A stretch of 64,000 nucleotides of DNA from Durusdinium trenchii (lineage: Eukaryota; Sar; Dinophyceae; Suessiales; Symbiodiniaceae). The notes below the pieces were generated by a model. That model searched no databases and was not told the origin of the DNA. It saw nothing but the letters and a program-made list of their open reading frames with translations. Both the position numbers and the translations under genes were made by a program. The stretch covers positions 361,009 through 425,008 of the forward strand of contig CAXAMN010022718.1 of NCBI GenBank assembly GCA_963970005.1, in the 5' to 3' direction. Each line of letters starts with the position of its first letter. The first letter of the stretch is position 1. Below are positions 37,721-50,104 of this stretch, piece by piece.

Positions 37721-38334
37721 GCTGCATAGTGCTGCATAGTTCTGCAGAATCTTCCAAATGGCTGTGTTCCAAACTTGCGGAGACAGGCGAACCAAGCTGT
37801 CTATTATTAGATTCCTCCCAGAGAAAAACAATCTCACAAACAAACGACCAAGCCTCCAGGTCTTTCCGTTTTTTTCCGCCTCGGTTGACAAGCTGTTGAT
37901 TGCACTCGGGAACATGATGAAGCATCTTGGCTTTGATTCTGTGCAAAAAATGTGAGCTGGTAGATTTTGCGGAGGAGGCGCAACATGGGTAGTCCAGGCG
38001 AATCTTTGCTTGAGATGCGATCTCTTGGGAAGAAATTCCCCCAGCATAGACCCAAATAGCTAGGCAAAATCCCACGACCTGTTAACATGCGACTGGCTGG
38101 AACAAGAATGTACACAGCCTGCACAGCCAGCTTATACGGCACCTCCCCGTCTTAAACGCGCGCGCAGACAGCTCAGAGCACCAGCACCCAGGACCACAAC
38201 ATCAGCACCAGCACCGACACCCTTTCGAAAGCGCAGCCAGCTCATTCTTATTTGCAGCAAGAACCCCATCGCTATCCCTATTTGGGGGACAAGCAACGTA
38301 TGATCTTTCTTTCTCCATCGCCTTCTCGAAGAGT

Positions 38335-38690
38335 TGATATAAGTTCACGCGCACAAAAGTATGCGCGCAAACAGCAAAGCCCGTAAGTGTCATTGGCCCA
38401 AGCCCAAGCAGTATCCAGCGCCACTGTTGACTTTGTAACATGCTTGAAGCAACGATCTGCAGAACGATAAGGCCGTATGACCTTGCGCGTATAAGTGTAT
38501 GCGCACAAAAGTATGCGCGCAAGCGGCAAAGCCCGTAGGCTTCACTCGCTCAAGGCCAAGCAGTATCCAGCACGACTATTGCGCGCGTAGCATGCTGAAA
38601 CAATGGTCGGTTGAGAGCCTGACGTTGCGCATAGAACATTATACGTAGAAAAGTATGCGCGCAAACAGTGCAGCCCTTGACACAGCTGTC
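38335..38690. repeat. Tandem repeat, three copies of ~142-152 bp
   Basis: GTATGCGCGCAA recurs at 38359, 38511 and 38653, each followed by (A/G)C(A/G)G...AGCCC. The first two share CCAAGCAGTATCCAGC and AGCATGCTGAA-like segments. The unit is rich in GCGC and TGCGCA. Confidence 0.75.
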
Positions 38691-38699
38691 GGCCAAAAC

Positions 38700-40990
38700 A
38701 GAACCTGAAGAGTGTAAAATACCCCACAGCACTAATAGACAAAGAACGCTCAAGCGACAAAGAACAACGTGGGCCAATGGCCTGGTGACGGGCGCTTTCC
38801 AGGCCTCTGGCCGTGGCCATGCCAACTCTTTTTTGCTATAGGCTTCGAAGCTGCTGTCGCGCAGAACAACATGGGTCACCAAGAGCCACCATTGCTCGAC
38901 TCAGAACAGAAATAGGCGAAGACTGCTGGAGAGCAAGGCCGAACCACGCCGAACCTGGACTCTTGCCATTCTTGATTGGACCGAGCTCTTGACCCAATGA
39001 TACCATCCTGCTTCCACAACGACCATGTCATCATCTGATGCCCTTTCCCTTGAAACATACATCTGGATAGGCCCAGGAGAACGCAGAAAAAAAGGCCACC
39101 CACAATCAGATCCAGGACACCGGCAACAAGGCCCGGCGCATTGCCCCCCCTGTTGGTGGAGGTAGCTCATCCTCTGCTGCTCGTCCCCATCGTCGCAATC
39201 GACCCCCCCCGCTGCCTCCGCCAAGAGGGTGGTGGCAGTGAAGGGTGCCCAATAGATAACTACTGTGCGATCAGCGTCGCACCCTCCGTGAAGGTGGTGG
39301 CTAGGGGATCAAGGAGAACCCCCAGAGATAGCCACAAGCGGCCAGGCAGCAACGTGTAACACGCACACTGGCAGCGATGTTTGGGAGAGTGAAGAGGCTT
39401 AAATGCGGCAGCTAGAACAAACCTGAGAAGGGAGGGGACGAAAACCACCTTTCATAGACACTCAATAGGTGTACATCAGCAACTGGAAATTGCTGTCATA
39501 GTATGAAGTTCAAGCTGCATTACTGCGGTTGCTGCGGGCTGCACTATCAGTTTGTGCTTGCGCACAAGCCAAATCATTTTACACACACGCCCTTCAATAC
39601 ACCCCTCGGAGGCCACGAGGCTCGGTCGCGGGTGGCGACTTGCTTCGACAGAACAACCGCTGAGGTCTTTGGAAATTATCTCGGCAAGAGACCCCAAGCA
39701 GAGTATCATAGCGCGTCTAAAGCTCTAAGGTCTAGAGGTGTAGCACCTGCCAGGAATTCTGCACCTCAAGGTTCAAAAAGTGCTGCGCGTGCCACGAAGT
39801 CTGCACTTCAAGGTCCACAAAATACTGCGCCTGCCGCGAAATCTGCACATCAAGATTCACATCGCGCAGCCCTGCCAAGGCAGTAACGCACAGCTTTCGC
39901 TGGAGACTTCCTCCGACTTCTGAAAAGGGGCCACATGTCCAAAAGTCACAATTCACTTGGACCATCCAAACAGGAAGTTTCTTTGCAAAGGTAGATTGTA
40001 TTTACAGGAGATCAAACACCGTCTTTCAACATAATTTCTTTGCAGCTGCTTGGGGAGATGCGGCTAGATCCCAGAAGATAGCGCTCCTTTGCTGGATCCC
40101 TTTTCCTCCCCAAAACTTGCACGAAACGCCACCACACATGGCCACCCTTGGACCGGTTGGATGGCGTTCTACACGTTCACTGCTGCTAGAACGCAGCATG
40201 CCTGCTTGTCTATACAGCTGAGCAGTACAGAAAACGGTCCTTTGCTGATACCACACACACTTATAGATATGCGTACTGACTTGACAGCGGTGCCACACGC
40301 CAGGCTAAGACACCCAAATCCTGAAAGAACCAGGAAAGTCCTAAAGATCCTGGAGGTCTTCAAAAGGACATGTGGCCCAAAGGTCAAGGCGAAGTCGATC
40401 CGACAGAGTGACGGCGTTCCGTGCGTGACTGCAGCTGCATTAGCCCTTTACCAAAGGCTAAAAATTGTGCAGGTACAAGTGGTTGATCAGACCACTCATC
40501 CACCGAAATGCCATAGCTTCGTTGGACTGGATAGGCAAATCGGCTCCTGCTCATTGCAAAAGAAAACAATTCAAAAGAATCCCTGTGACTACAAGGGGCA
40601 AACACACACACACACTCACACACTTTGCCTCCTTGTTGAGGTCTTTACAGCACCTCCTTGCAGGTTGCTGTCCTTGCAGCTGTCTGCCTGCATGTCTCCT
40701 GGCCAGGAACCATACACTGCACACAACTGGGCATCCTGCTGTCCACTTGAACGGTATCACGGCCACTTGACCATGCAAGAACGCGCTCTTGAACCTCTTC
40801 GACATCACCAAGGCCCTTATAGAGGTGCATTTTGGACCGCCCGCTCCCCCCGTGGCAGGGAATAATTGGTTTAATGCGACCCGCCCGCAATAACCAAGCG
40901 AATAAACTCTACCGTTCAATCAAGACATAGGATATCTTTAAACGACTAATGAGAAGTTACGGCAAATAAGTGAGTAGGACTATGACTATG
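38700..40990. other. No recognised gene (38.7-41 kb)
   Basis: Only unsupported ORFs. It holds a 42-bp minisatellite (39743-39868) and a (CA)n tract at 40600-40622. The 127-codon plus ORF at 39503-39886 encodes three 14-residue repeats, but nothing else supports it as a gene. Confidence 0.45.
39743..39868 (+). repeat. 42-bp minisatellite, three units, in frame
   Basis: Units start at 39743, 39785 and 39827 and have the form GC(A/G)C(C/G)TGCC..GAA.TCTGCAC.TCAAG. Because 42 is a multiple of three, a plus-strand frame reads three 14-residue repeats of the type A-P-A-x-K-S-A-x-Q-G. Confidence 0.75.
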
Positions 40991-41849
40991 TATAAATTTT
41001 ATCTGTGCTTTTGATCAAAACAATCAACCAAATCAACAAAGATAATATATATTTTTTTCAGCGTTGTTCACAAGGACAATTGTCATCATCATAATGTCAC
41101 ATATATACATATGAATATATATATATATATGTATCACACCATTTTCTAGGTGTTTTTCATTCAACTGCAATGTCTAAACATATTTAGCTACATAGCTACA
41201 TTCTACAAAAATTATATATACACATGCGTTGCCAATATCGCAAAAACAACATAAAACTATAGCAATGTGGATTGTAGAGAGTTCTGCACTTGGGTTTGAA
41301 AAGAAAGCCGGAGGTGCGGCTATTCGTGAAAGAACACTTGGAGAGATGTAGGGGCTTGGCACGGCGTCAAATATATATATATATATATGTATTATATATG
41401 TATTTAGGCTTGACGCCGCGTATAGGACATACATAGACACATAGAATGCAAATTGTAATTGCACCAATAGGACATAGTTCATGTTAAACCGGATATGTTG
41501 GACATATAGGATACGCACTTGGTATATCCATATCACACCATGCCCAATCCTAGAAACGGGAAACAAAAAAACAATTTGCACATGATGCCCAATCCTAGAA
41601 CCAGGAAACCAAAAGAGACAAACAAACCAACAAAATAAAATGATTTGGACCCCATGTTCATCCTACAAAGGTTTAGACTAGTCTGGAAAAAATGTTTTTT
41701 TCTGTTTTCTGTTTGTTCTTTGTTTGTTTTGTTTGAGAGGTAGTTTACTGCATAAATACATCATATGCAGCATTTCAATTTCAAGACCGTAACGCCGACC
41801 TTCAATAGCGCTACCAAAACAGCATTGTTTGAAGCCGGGACTGACTACA

Positions 41850-43610
41850 ACATACTACCTGTACTAATCCTAACTACCATACTGTCTATATCATATGTCT
41901 TGAAACAAGTCTTCCAACATCTACAACAATAAGGCACTCTATTTTCCAGTGAGTGAGACTCAAGAGAAGAAACTCTTTGGCAAGTTGAATGTTTCATAAC
42001 AAAACCTTTCATATCAATATGAAATCCACATCCACAATAATTACACGAACTTTTGATAATATCCCAGAACCACTGAACAATTACATATCATGTTTTTTGC
42101 ACTTTTATTGGTTGTTTATTATTATCTTTGTAGTTGTCAATTGTTCCCTCAAAAATGATTATAATGCATCTTGGACTAAATAATCATTTGCATCATTGCT
42201 ATACCTAAAGAATTTGACCATATTTTGCAAAGGCTGTCTAAACCCATTCAGGATATTTTTATAGAAGAACATGGTTGTAATTAAATACTGCAATATGAGC
42301 CTTAACCAGAATGGCCAGTTGAACACCAAGCAAGTATGAAGTTTGTTTCTTGCGTTGTCAATCGCTAATTATTGAAACATATATCGGTGTTTTCGGTTCT
42401 TCAATGTAAAACTGTCATTACCATTTTTGCGACATTTACATTGAAGACACATGATTTTGATTTGGTATACTCCCTGCATATCAAGATTTTGCCTACGTCA
42501 TATTCATGTTGTTTCTGCTTTCCAGTTAGTCTCACTTGATACGTGTTTACAGGTCTCACTCAAAAAAGATATGTTGTATGTTGACGACGTAATATCATCA
42601 GTATGGTTAGCGTATTTCTCAATCAGTTTAGTCGTTTGCGTTTACAAATATTTATATAAATATAGTTCTTGATTTTGTTCAGCTTTTGTTCACCCTCTTC
42701 TGCGTTCAGTCTCTTATAAACTCTCAACAATATATGATGCCCAAACATATTGTCAGTCATTGTGCCATTTCATAATCTTTGGTATTTGTCAGTTCCTGAA
42801 CTGGCTTTACTTGTTTGGTACCACCTGTTGCAAACAAAAAGACCTCAACAAACTTGGTTTTCCAATAGACACTCAAGCCGATGCATTAGATTTGATCAAA
42901 TTCTGAATAGTCAGATGGTTCTCTTTAAACATCACCAAAACTTCTACCAAAAAACCTGCTTATTGTTGTGACATCACCTTCAAATTTGTCTAATAACCCC
43001 TTACTTTGGCGTACAAATAATACTGTGTAGCCTTTGTCAACCACTTTCTTGCAGGTATGACTTTTGCCTACTCCCGCAAATTATCCGCTAATCATTTACT
43101 GTTTCACTTTTTCAATTTTACTAACAATATAATCAGTATCATAATCATCAATTTCAATTTATCTGTTCTTGGAGGTTGGTATTTCTACAATTCGATTTTC
43201 TACAACTTGGTAATGGAAAGTTTGTTAAGTAATTGATATCCGCACACTTGCTCTCTTCAGCCTCCAATCTTATTAATAAAGTCAAATAATTCCCTGGGGT
43301 TTTGTTCATCTTCAGCCTTGATGGTGAAAGCATCAATCTTAACACGATACACTGTAATACCAGCATGCTTCAGTTTAGAGTAGGCTTCATACCTTGGACA
43401 GGTGGTGTTGCAAAAGAAGCTCTTTGCTATACCTCTAGCAGTTCTGTAATTATGTATAAATGTTGCAATTGCGCCTTATCCTTCAAAATACATCCAAACT
43501 GTACAGTATGTAATATGCATGCTGTTCACTTTCAAATATTGAATGCCAGCCATGATTTCCTTTCTCAACTTCTTCGCAAGTCACCACACTTGCATATATA
43601 TATATATATA
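41850..43610 (-). pseudogene. Decayed virus-like replicase: polymerase-like segment, SF1-type helicase, Cys-rich tail
   Basis: Reading all three minus frames in order gives one colinear, broken protein. First comes A-G-I-T-V-Y-R-V-K-I-D-A-F-T-I (43305-43370), like a polymerase catalytic strand. Then D-Y-D-T-D-Y-I-V and a Walker A, F-A-G-V-G-K-S-H-T (43054-43080). Next are T-V-L-F-V-R-Q and T-T-I-S-R-F-F-G, D-Y-S-E-F-D near the motif II site, and A-T-G-G-T-K-Q-V-K-P-V-Q-E-L-T-N (42787-42834), matching helicase motif III G-D-x-x-Q-L. After that come S-F-L-S-E-T-C-K and L-I-C-R-E-Y-T-K-S-K. Last is a Cys/His tail with C-N-Y-C-G-C-G-F-H (42015-42055) and C-C-R-C-W-K-T-C (41900-41935). Many stops and shifts make it a pseudogene. 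The order resembles replication proteins of large DNA viruses or related elements of protists; the exact source is unknown. Confidence 0.6.
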
Positions 43611-44499
43611 TGAACATTGGGTAAGTATTGTAAAGGGCATATCGATAAATACCGATACAACCTACCTGAAGAAAGTATCATGCCTTAAATAATGAAAGTC
43701 TGGCTTAAAAGGGCACAAGACCGCAAAAAGACGTAATAAAGGAGAATATTCCGCGCAGTGTAGGTCTAGTGAAGGCCACCCCCTACGTGTGTCCGGAATA
43801 TATTTGAAGGACTGTACCGAGATTGGCCTGACCTCATGTATATACTGTATACATATGTAATATACATGCATACTATACTGGCGAGTATATGTATATATTT
43901 ATTAACACCACAATACCTACATGTGAAAACGTGAACGTGCTACAGCAACAAAAATCTATTCTTGACTCCTCAGTGACAATCATTTTGTATTTTTTCGTTT
44001 GTATAAAGCCGCGCGTTTAATGTGTCTGGTGATAGTACTGTTGGTTTCTTCTGCAATCTGCCAAACAAAGTAAAACCAATATCTAAGCAAACAGTTGTAT
44101 TGTAAATGATGTCCCAATAAAAGAATGTCAAATAGAAGTGAAGGTCATTGCACGCAATCCTCAAGACAATCTAGAGTGGGAGTATTTTCTCAACATGACA
44201 ACAACCAGGTTTCTCGACATGAGCGCTGACAGTAGTTTTGCGCAAGATTGACAAGTTCACAAACTCTTCAACTTCAGTTCTTCCTTGGAAGTGCAAATCT
44301 AATTTGTCACGTTTGCGTTGTTTGTTTAAAGAAACTTGGCAGGTTTTGGGCAGGCTTCTTGGAATTCATAGTATGGTTTGCAGTATCCTTAAAATTCTAT
44401 CGTTGTCAGCGGTTTTCCTTCACGTACCTTGTATTGTCAAAACCTTGTCATTGTCCATTCATGCTCCACTATATTGTTTTGTTTGAGGGACTCACGGAA

Positions 44500-45340
44500 A
44501 AGGATGTCACCGAGTGACCCGTATTAGAAACAGTTAAATAGGCGGCTAATATTTAAAGCCCAGGGGTACACCTATGAAAAAATATCTAAAATATTATAGA
44601 ACTATCTAATTTAAAATGACACCAATATTTTAACTATGTGAAATATCTTTTAATAGGCGGATTATGTAACATATTGAAAAAACTGAATTCCAATTGGCTA
44701 AATAATCCGCCAAATAGGAAATGTTTAAAAAAATCTAAAATATTGAATTCAATTTTTGATTGAATATAGTAATATGTTGAAACAGTTTTCAATAAGCGGA
44801 ATATGTAAGATATTTCAAACATTGAAGTTAAAGGGGTCGCCAATTCCAGGAATCAAGTTAATATTTTAAACAATTAAACCATTTCGTTACAAATAAATAC
44901 AATATTCTAAACATTATAATTTTTCAGCCTATTTAAAAATAAATATGAATATTTGAAAAACTAAATTCAACTTTGATGAAATAATTTACAGGTGTTCAAG
45001 TCTTTTAAATATTAAATTGATTCCTGGAACGGCCCCTTTGAATTCAATATTTTTACTATTTTGAACATTCCGCCTTTAAACAATTAAATGGTAAAAAAAA
45101 ACTGAGTTCAATATGTTAACTATTTTAAATATTAAATTGATGCCTGGAATTGGCGACCCCTTTGAATTCAAGATTTTAAATAGTTTAGACATTATTTAAT
45201 TGGCGGAATATTAGAATTTTAAAAATATTGATAAAATTGAATTTAATGGGTTAAACGTCTTAAATATTAAGTCAATTCTGGGATTTGCATCCTTTTAACT
45301 TAAAATCTTTCTAAACTATTGAATTCAAATTCAATTGAAT
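44500..45340. repeat. AT-rich field of inverted and direct repeats
   Basis: A module containing AAAGGGGTCGCCAATTCCAGG (44830-44851) occurs inverted as CCTGGAATTGGCGACCCCTTT (45138-45158), with flanking TTAATATTTTAAA also conserved, about 40-nt arms. Further diverged copies of the inverted form lie at 45015-45050 and 45255-45295. AATAGGCGGA-type words recur between them. No ORF is visible. Confidence 0.7.
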
Positions 45341-45529
45341 ATTTCATATGTTTTCAATGTTCCTAATCAGTAATATAGCATTCATAGATCACTGAGGTCA
45401 CATTGTACAAATTATTCCCAGCAGGCTCTGGGTTCACCCTACCTTCGTTCGCCCATCTACACTTCAGCCTGGCTTTTGTGACTAATCTAAAACTATGGTG
45501 TATGTTGCGCCATCTCTCAAGCATATGTT

Positions 45530-48500
45530 TCAACTGGTTCACCTTTCCAGGCGAGGTTTTCCTTTGAAAGTCTCGAAAGCTCTCTCCACATTATGCAGTC
45601 CAGCGACGGCCCTCTTCAGCGCTGCCACCGTGATCTGTTTGTTCTCTTTTTCTGCAGCCTCCAGAGGTGTCCTTCCTCAGCAGCTGGCATCATGCAAAAA
45701 GAGGCAAAACTGGGACTTCGAAGCTGAATCTGAACTGGATGAGAAAGATTAAAGAGTTAAAAGTGAAGGTCACAATTTATAATGATGTTGAAAGACCCGA
45801 AATTGCTGCGCATTGACAAACCCTCAAGACTTCGACATGGCTTTCCATCTTTCGACGCAATGAAAGGATTCAACATCTAGAAATCCAATAGCTTCCTCAA
45901 TATGGATAGACTGCAGTAAAGGCTTCGGACTGTGTCATGAAAGTCTGAACCGGGAAAATGCACAGGGCAAAGTCGCCACATGGAGACCCAAAGCTCTGCT
46001 GAGGCGTCAGCCATCATTGTTCTTGGCGTCAAGCGGTGCACCAGCAGCCACCAGCGGTTCCACGCAATTGGCGTGGCCACAGATGGCAGCCGCGTGAAGC
46101 GCTGTGTCGCCTCAGAGGCGAAAAAGGCTTTCAGCAGGCGATGGGTCGGACCTGTCGCTTGATCTCATCCCGAAGGAGATCCATTCTGGCAATGAACCAG
46201 CTGTATAAGTTAACTCCACCAACCAAAGGAACATGAAGGAACTCCAGAAACCAATTTGACTTTGTGTCCAGAGCAAAGAACGCCTTCAAGAGTCAAAGTT
46301 CGCAGAAAAAGAATCTCAAACACGTTTCTGCACATTTCGCACTTAGTCGCCAATTGGCGCGATGTGAAGCTGCAGGCGCCAAGAATGTTTGCATTACGCA
46401 AATGGACCCTAGTGGCAAGGTTGGAGAGGTGAAGCGAATGTCCAGAGCATCCCTGCGTCCACAAACCTGAACTGAACCCCTTCGGGATGGACCGAACCCA
46501 ATTTATTAAACTAACTATGCCATCAAAAGTGAGCACCATGGCAGGGACATTTGACGCCTCCCCACGCAGTGGTCACTCTCCGAGGTCCGTGCGGTTGTTG
46601 TTCGCGGCTGCCACGTCGGCCTTCGCGGCGAGGAGCCTGTGGACGACGTCGCTGTGGCCGTTGTCCGCGGCCCTTATGAGGGCCGTTCCGCCTTGGCGGC
46701 GGCCCGGAGGTCAGTGTCGGTGGCGGAGAGCTGCAGAGAAGTGACACGATGAAGACAAAAGATCAAATGAGCAGTGTTCAAGATCTGCAACCAAAAGTCC
46801 TTTCCAACTGAGTCTTACGCTAATACCATATAGTTTCATATTGCCCCATTCACTCTTTACCCGGGTTTTGGATGCTGGTCAAATGATTGCTGCGTGGCTC
46901 TGGGTGTATGGGGAAAAATAGTGCCTGGAGGAAGAACCCGACGTCTAATAGGTTTCGTTGTCAAAGAGCAGCGCCAATGGCATTCCGCCAGGGATGACAT
47001 GTGACAGGGATGACACCACGCCATGCCAACCACCACCAGCACCTGCACCAGCACGCCGACAAAACACCGATCCAGCAGCACCACTATAGCAGCAACAGCA
47101 GCAGCAACCGCACCAGCACCAGCACCTGCACCAGCACGCCCCAAGCAAACGCCGATCCAGCACCAACCACCAACCCGCGCCAGCACCCAGCACCAGCGCG
47201 CCCGCAGCAGCCGCACCAGCACGTCGCGAGAAAACGCCGATCCAGCTCAAGCACCCACACCGGCACCTGCACCAGCCAGCACCCGCACCAGCACGCCCCC
47301 ACAAAACGCCGATCCGGCACCAGCACCAGCACGGGCAAAACGAAGCGCCGATCGAGAGCCACACCATTGAAAAGTAAGACCCCCTATAGTTTGCAGCTAG
47401 ACTGACCCCAGATAGCGGGTGTATAGGGAAAGCTCATAGCGCCTGAAGGAAAAATGCGAAGGAAAAATGCCCTGGCATTGCGCGATGTCATTCTGGAGTG
47501 ACGTCATCCCTGGCATGACACCATGTCATCCACGAAGGGAAACAATGCATACCACAAGGCAATACATGCATCAAATTGTCAGGCACAATATGAGCGGATA
47601 TCGTCCCAGGCATGATGTCGTCCCTGGCATGACACCATGTCACCAGCACCCCCACACACAAACGCCGATCCAGCAGCACCAGCAGCAGCAGCTCAGCAGC
47701 AGCAGCAGCACCAGCACCCGCACCCGCGCGCCCCAAGAAAACGCCGATCCAGGAGCACCGGCACCCGCACCAGAGCCAGCACCAGAACCAGCACCAGCAC
47801 CAGCACGGCAGCAGCACCCGCAAAACGAAAACGCCGATCCAAAGCTATCTGCTATCTGGGGAGTTATTTGAGTCTTAAGTTAAATGATCCAAGTCTATGA
47901 AGTGACTAACCCTTTGCAACAGCAGGGGCCAAAAAGACTACCTTGGCAATGTCCAACATGGTGTGTTTAGCAGCTCTCCCGCGCGGCGGTCTCGCGACCC
48001 GAGGCCCCGCGCCGCTGTTGCCTCTGGCGTCGACATCGGCGTTCTCCGCGATGAGAAGCGTCACCACGTCGCCGCGGCCGTTCACCGCGGCCGCGATGAG
48101 GGCCGTGACGCCTGGGCGCCGCCGAGCTTCGCCCGCGTGCACGTCGGAGCTTCGTGGCTTGGAGCTGGGGGCTCGCCAAAGCAGGGCAACCATGATGAAC
48201 ACGTAAATATCTTGCGCGTCCCTGTGACAGGCTCGAGAATGCTGGCGTCACAGGTATGCAGCTGCAGCAGAGATCCCTGTACTTCCAAAATAACTCTCTT
48301 GTCTTTTCTCTATTCTTTGGTTTAAGCTTGTCTTCAAACTCTGACGCAAAGCAAGTTCGCATTCTCTTCCTCCACTCCTCTTCCCTCAATCTCGGAGGCG
48401 GAACGATTCTTCTCGCTCAGCGCGGCTTTGCCCTTCTCACGGAGGAAGTGCCGCACTGCGCCGAGGCGGCCATTCTGCGCCGCGTGGACGATGTTTCTGC

Positions 48501-48650
48501 CTCGGGGTGGATGAAGACGTATCAAAGCTTTCAGAAAACGCAACAAACAATGTGCTGTTAAAACTCCAGCCATTGAGCAGTCGCCAACAGCTGCAGACGC
48601 CAAGACCATAGGCACATCTGAGGGCTGCGCAGTCACGGGCATCGGCTCGA
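45530..48650 (-). CDS. Ankyrin-repeat gene or pseudogene, multi-exon
   Basis: Minus-strand segments match the ankyrin consensus. R-G-R-N-I-V-H-A-A-Q-N-G-R-L-G-A-V lies at 48434-48515. G-V-T-A-L-I-A-A-A-V-N-G-R-G-D-V-V with L-L-I-A-E-N-A-D-V-D-A lies at 48020-48115. G-T-A-L-I-R-A-A-D-N-G-H-S-D-V-V-H-R-L-L and A-K-A-D-V lie at 46573-46700. G-D-T-A-L-H-A-A-A-I-C-G-H-A-N-C-V lies at 46005-46115. G-R-T-P-L-E-A-A-E-K-E-N lies at 45610-45680, followed by a terminal helix and stop. The spacing suggests about one repeat per exon. The 46.0-kb repeat runs into TGA directly after N-N-D-G, and the 46.6-kb one has a frame slip, so at least part may be broken. Intron-like gaps contain the minisatellites. 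Ankyrin proteins are scaffolds; the partner is unknown. Confidence 0.55.
46900..47870. repeat. Duplicated minisatellite block rich in CACCAG with a CGCCGATCCAG word
   Basis: Two related blocks (46903-47390 and 47420-47860) each begin with GGGTGTAT(G/A)GGGAAA..., contain GGCATGACACCA(C/T)-like text, and then (CACCAG)n/(GCAGCA)n tracts. The word ACGCCGATCCAG or a variant recurs about every 75-90 bp (near 47070, 47150, 47234, 47308, 47660, 47740, 47829), so this is a higher-order repeat, not a simple microsatellite. Confidence 0.8.
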
Positions 48651-49137
48651 TCTGCCTGCGCCAACGGTCTCGACGTCAGGGGAGATGAACCAACGACGTG
48701 AACTCTTTGGACTTCTCCGTTGACATATTCAACTCCGTTCAAAAATACCATACTCTCCTTCTTTTGACAGACCGCGTTGAAGTGCAAACCGACAAGATTC
48801 GATGTTCAGGAAATTTGTCTGGTTGGTCAGAGACAGAGAGTAACTAGGTGGCACATGATCATCAATGCGATGATCCTGCTCTTACTCACAAATATGAACA
48901 ACAATCTAACTCATAAAAAATACAGCTTGTGTTTCTTAAAGCGCTGCGCAAACCGGTTGCACGCCGCCTCCTGAGACATTGCCTGCGCAGGCCCGCGCTT
49001 GCAGTTCAAAGGCCTGCAAAAACACAGCAGAAACACTCCTCGTGGAGGCTACACACCTAATGATCAAAAGCAACTGGGCCAAGCTCAGAATCCAACACAA
49101 GAAAGGAGAAGAGAAGAGCGGAGCAGAGCAGCGAAGG

Positions 49138-49198
49138 AAAGGAAAGGAAAGGAAAGGAACGGAACGGAACGGAAGGGAAGGGAAGGGAAGGGAAGGAA
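49138..49198 (+). repeat. Pentanucleotide microsatellite (GGAAA to GGAAC to GGAAG)
   Basis: The same register passes through three successive variants of the unit, with about four GGAAA, three GGAAC and several GGAAG-type copies. This is a stepwise-mutated array. Confidence 0.85.
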
Positions 49199-50104
49199 CC
49201 GATGTCTTTGTAAAAGAAAAGGCCAGCAAAGAATGGTAAAGCAAAGTGAAACAACAAGTCTGAAGAAAGGACATGATGTTGGCATTCGTATTCCCAGAGC
49301 AAAGCTCAAGACTTGAGTTAACATGTTCAGGATTTCAAACACCCAAATGCAAACCACCACTTTCATCTTACCTGAAATTGAAACGCAATCCACTTGTCTT
49401 TGGAAATCATGGGAACTTGTAGGCGTTATCCGTGGCCCGAAATGACTTCATCCAACACTGTCTGAACAAGCTGCCATCAGAAGTTCTTACGATTGAAACT
49501 GAAGGTTCATCTGCCAGGCCCAGAAAATACAACCAGAAGGAACCAGTACACTGTGAGTAATCTGTGAATTGTCAACAATCTGAATCCCAGCATCACTACC
49601 GGCCAATGCTTGACAACAAGCACCTAGCCCACTTTCTCAAGCCCACCACTGCCTATACCGCAGAGCGGCAAGACTTGACGCCTCACGCAAAGGCAAGCGG
49701 ATCAAGAGTTCTTTCAGCCCTCTGATGTCTGGCAAAACGCTTAAAGAAAAGCGCGTCGCAGCTGGCTGCTAGTTTCACAAGCACACAGCTCTGTCCAGGT
49801 GTGCGTAGAGAGTGCTGGCTACAAGGAAGCAAGAATGCAGAAAGACTGAGAGATTTCTCCCATCCACAAACAGCAAAGTTTACTGTATGAGGATTCACTA
49901 TAGTAAGTCCACCCGTGGGCTTTGGTTCAACCTCGGACGGGCAAGCTTGAGCCCGAACAGACACGATGCAAAGATCAGGCCCTGATTCCACACTCCCCAC
50001 CGGCACGCCGTGGCGTGTCGCAAGTCACACGGCACACCATGGGTCATCAGGTCATGGCGGGGCATGGGTCATGCCACAGCGAAGACATAAAAACAGTTGA
50101 CCGT

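Larger units (their letters stand above)
40990..45400. other. AT-rich island
   Basis: From about 41.0 to 45.4 kb the base composition falls to roughly one third G+C by eye, against about one half in the flanks, with (TA)n runs at 41114-41130, 41371-41389 and 43592-43612. The left border is near 40950 and the right border near 45420. It contains the virus-like replicase remnant and the inverted-repeat field. The abrupt change suggests inserted foreign DNA. Confidence 0.75.

Noticed and set aside
40089..40865. 258-codon plus-strand ORF
   Set aside because: It reads through a (CA)n tract, has no recognisable motif and an unbalanced composition; probably chance.
46945..47367. Cys/Trp/Gly-rich minus ORFs of 92-140 codons
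   Set aside because: Products of the CACCAG minisatellite read in antisense, not genes.
48979..49239. Lys/Glu/Arg-rich plus ORF
   Set aside because: Created by the GGAAA-type microsatellite.
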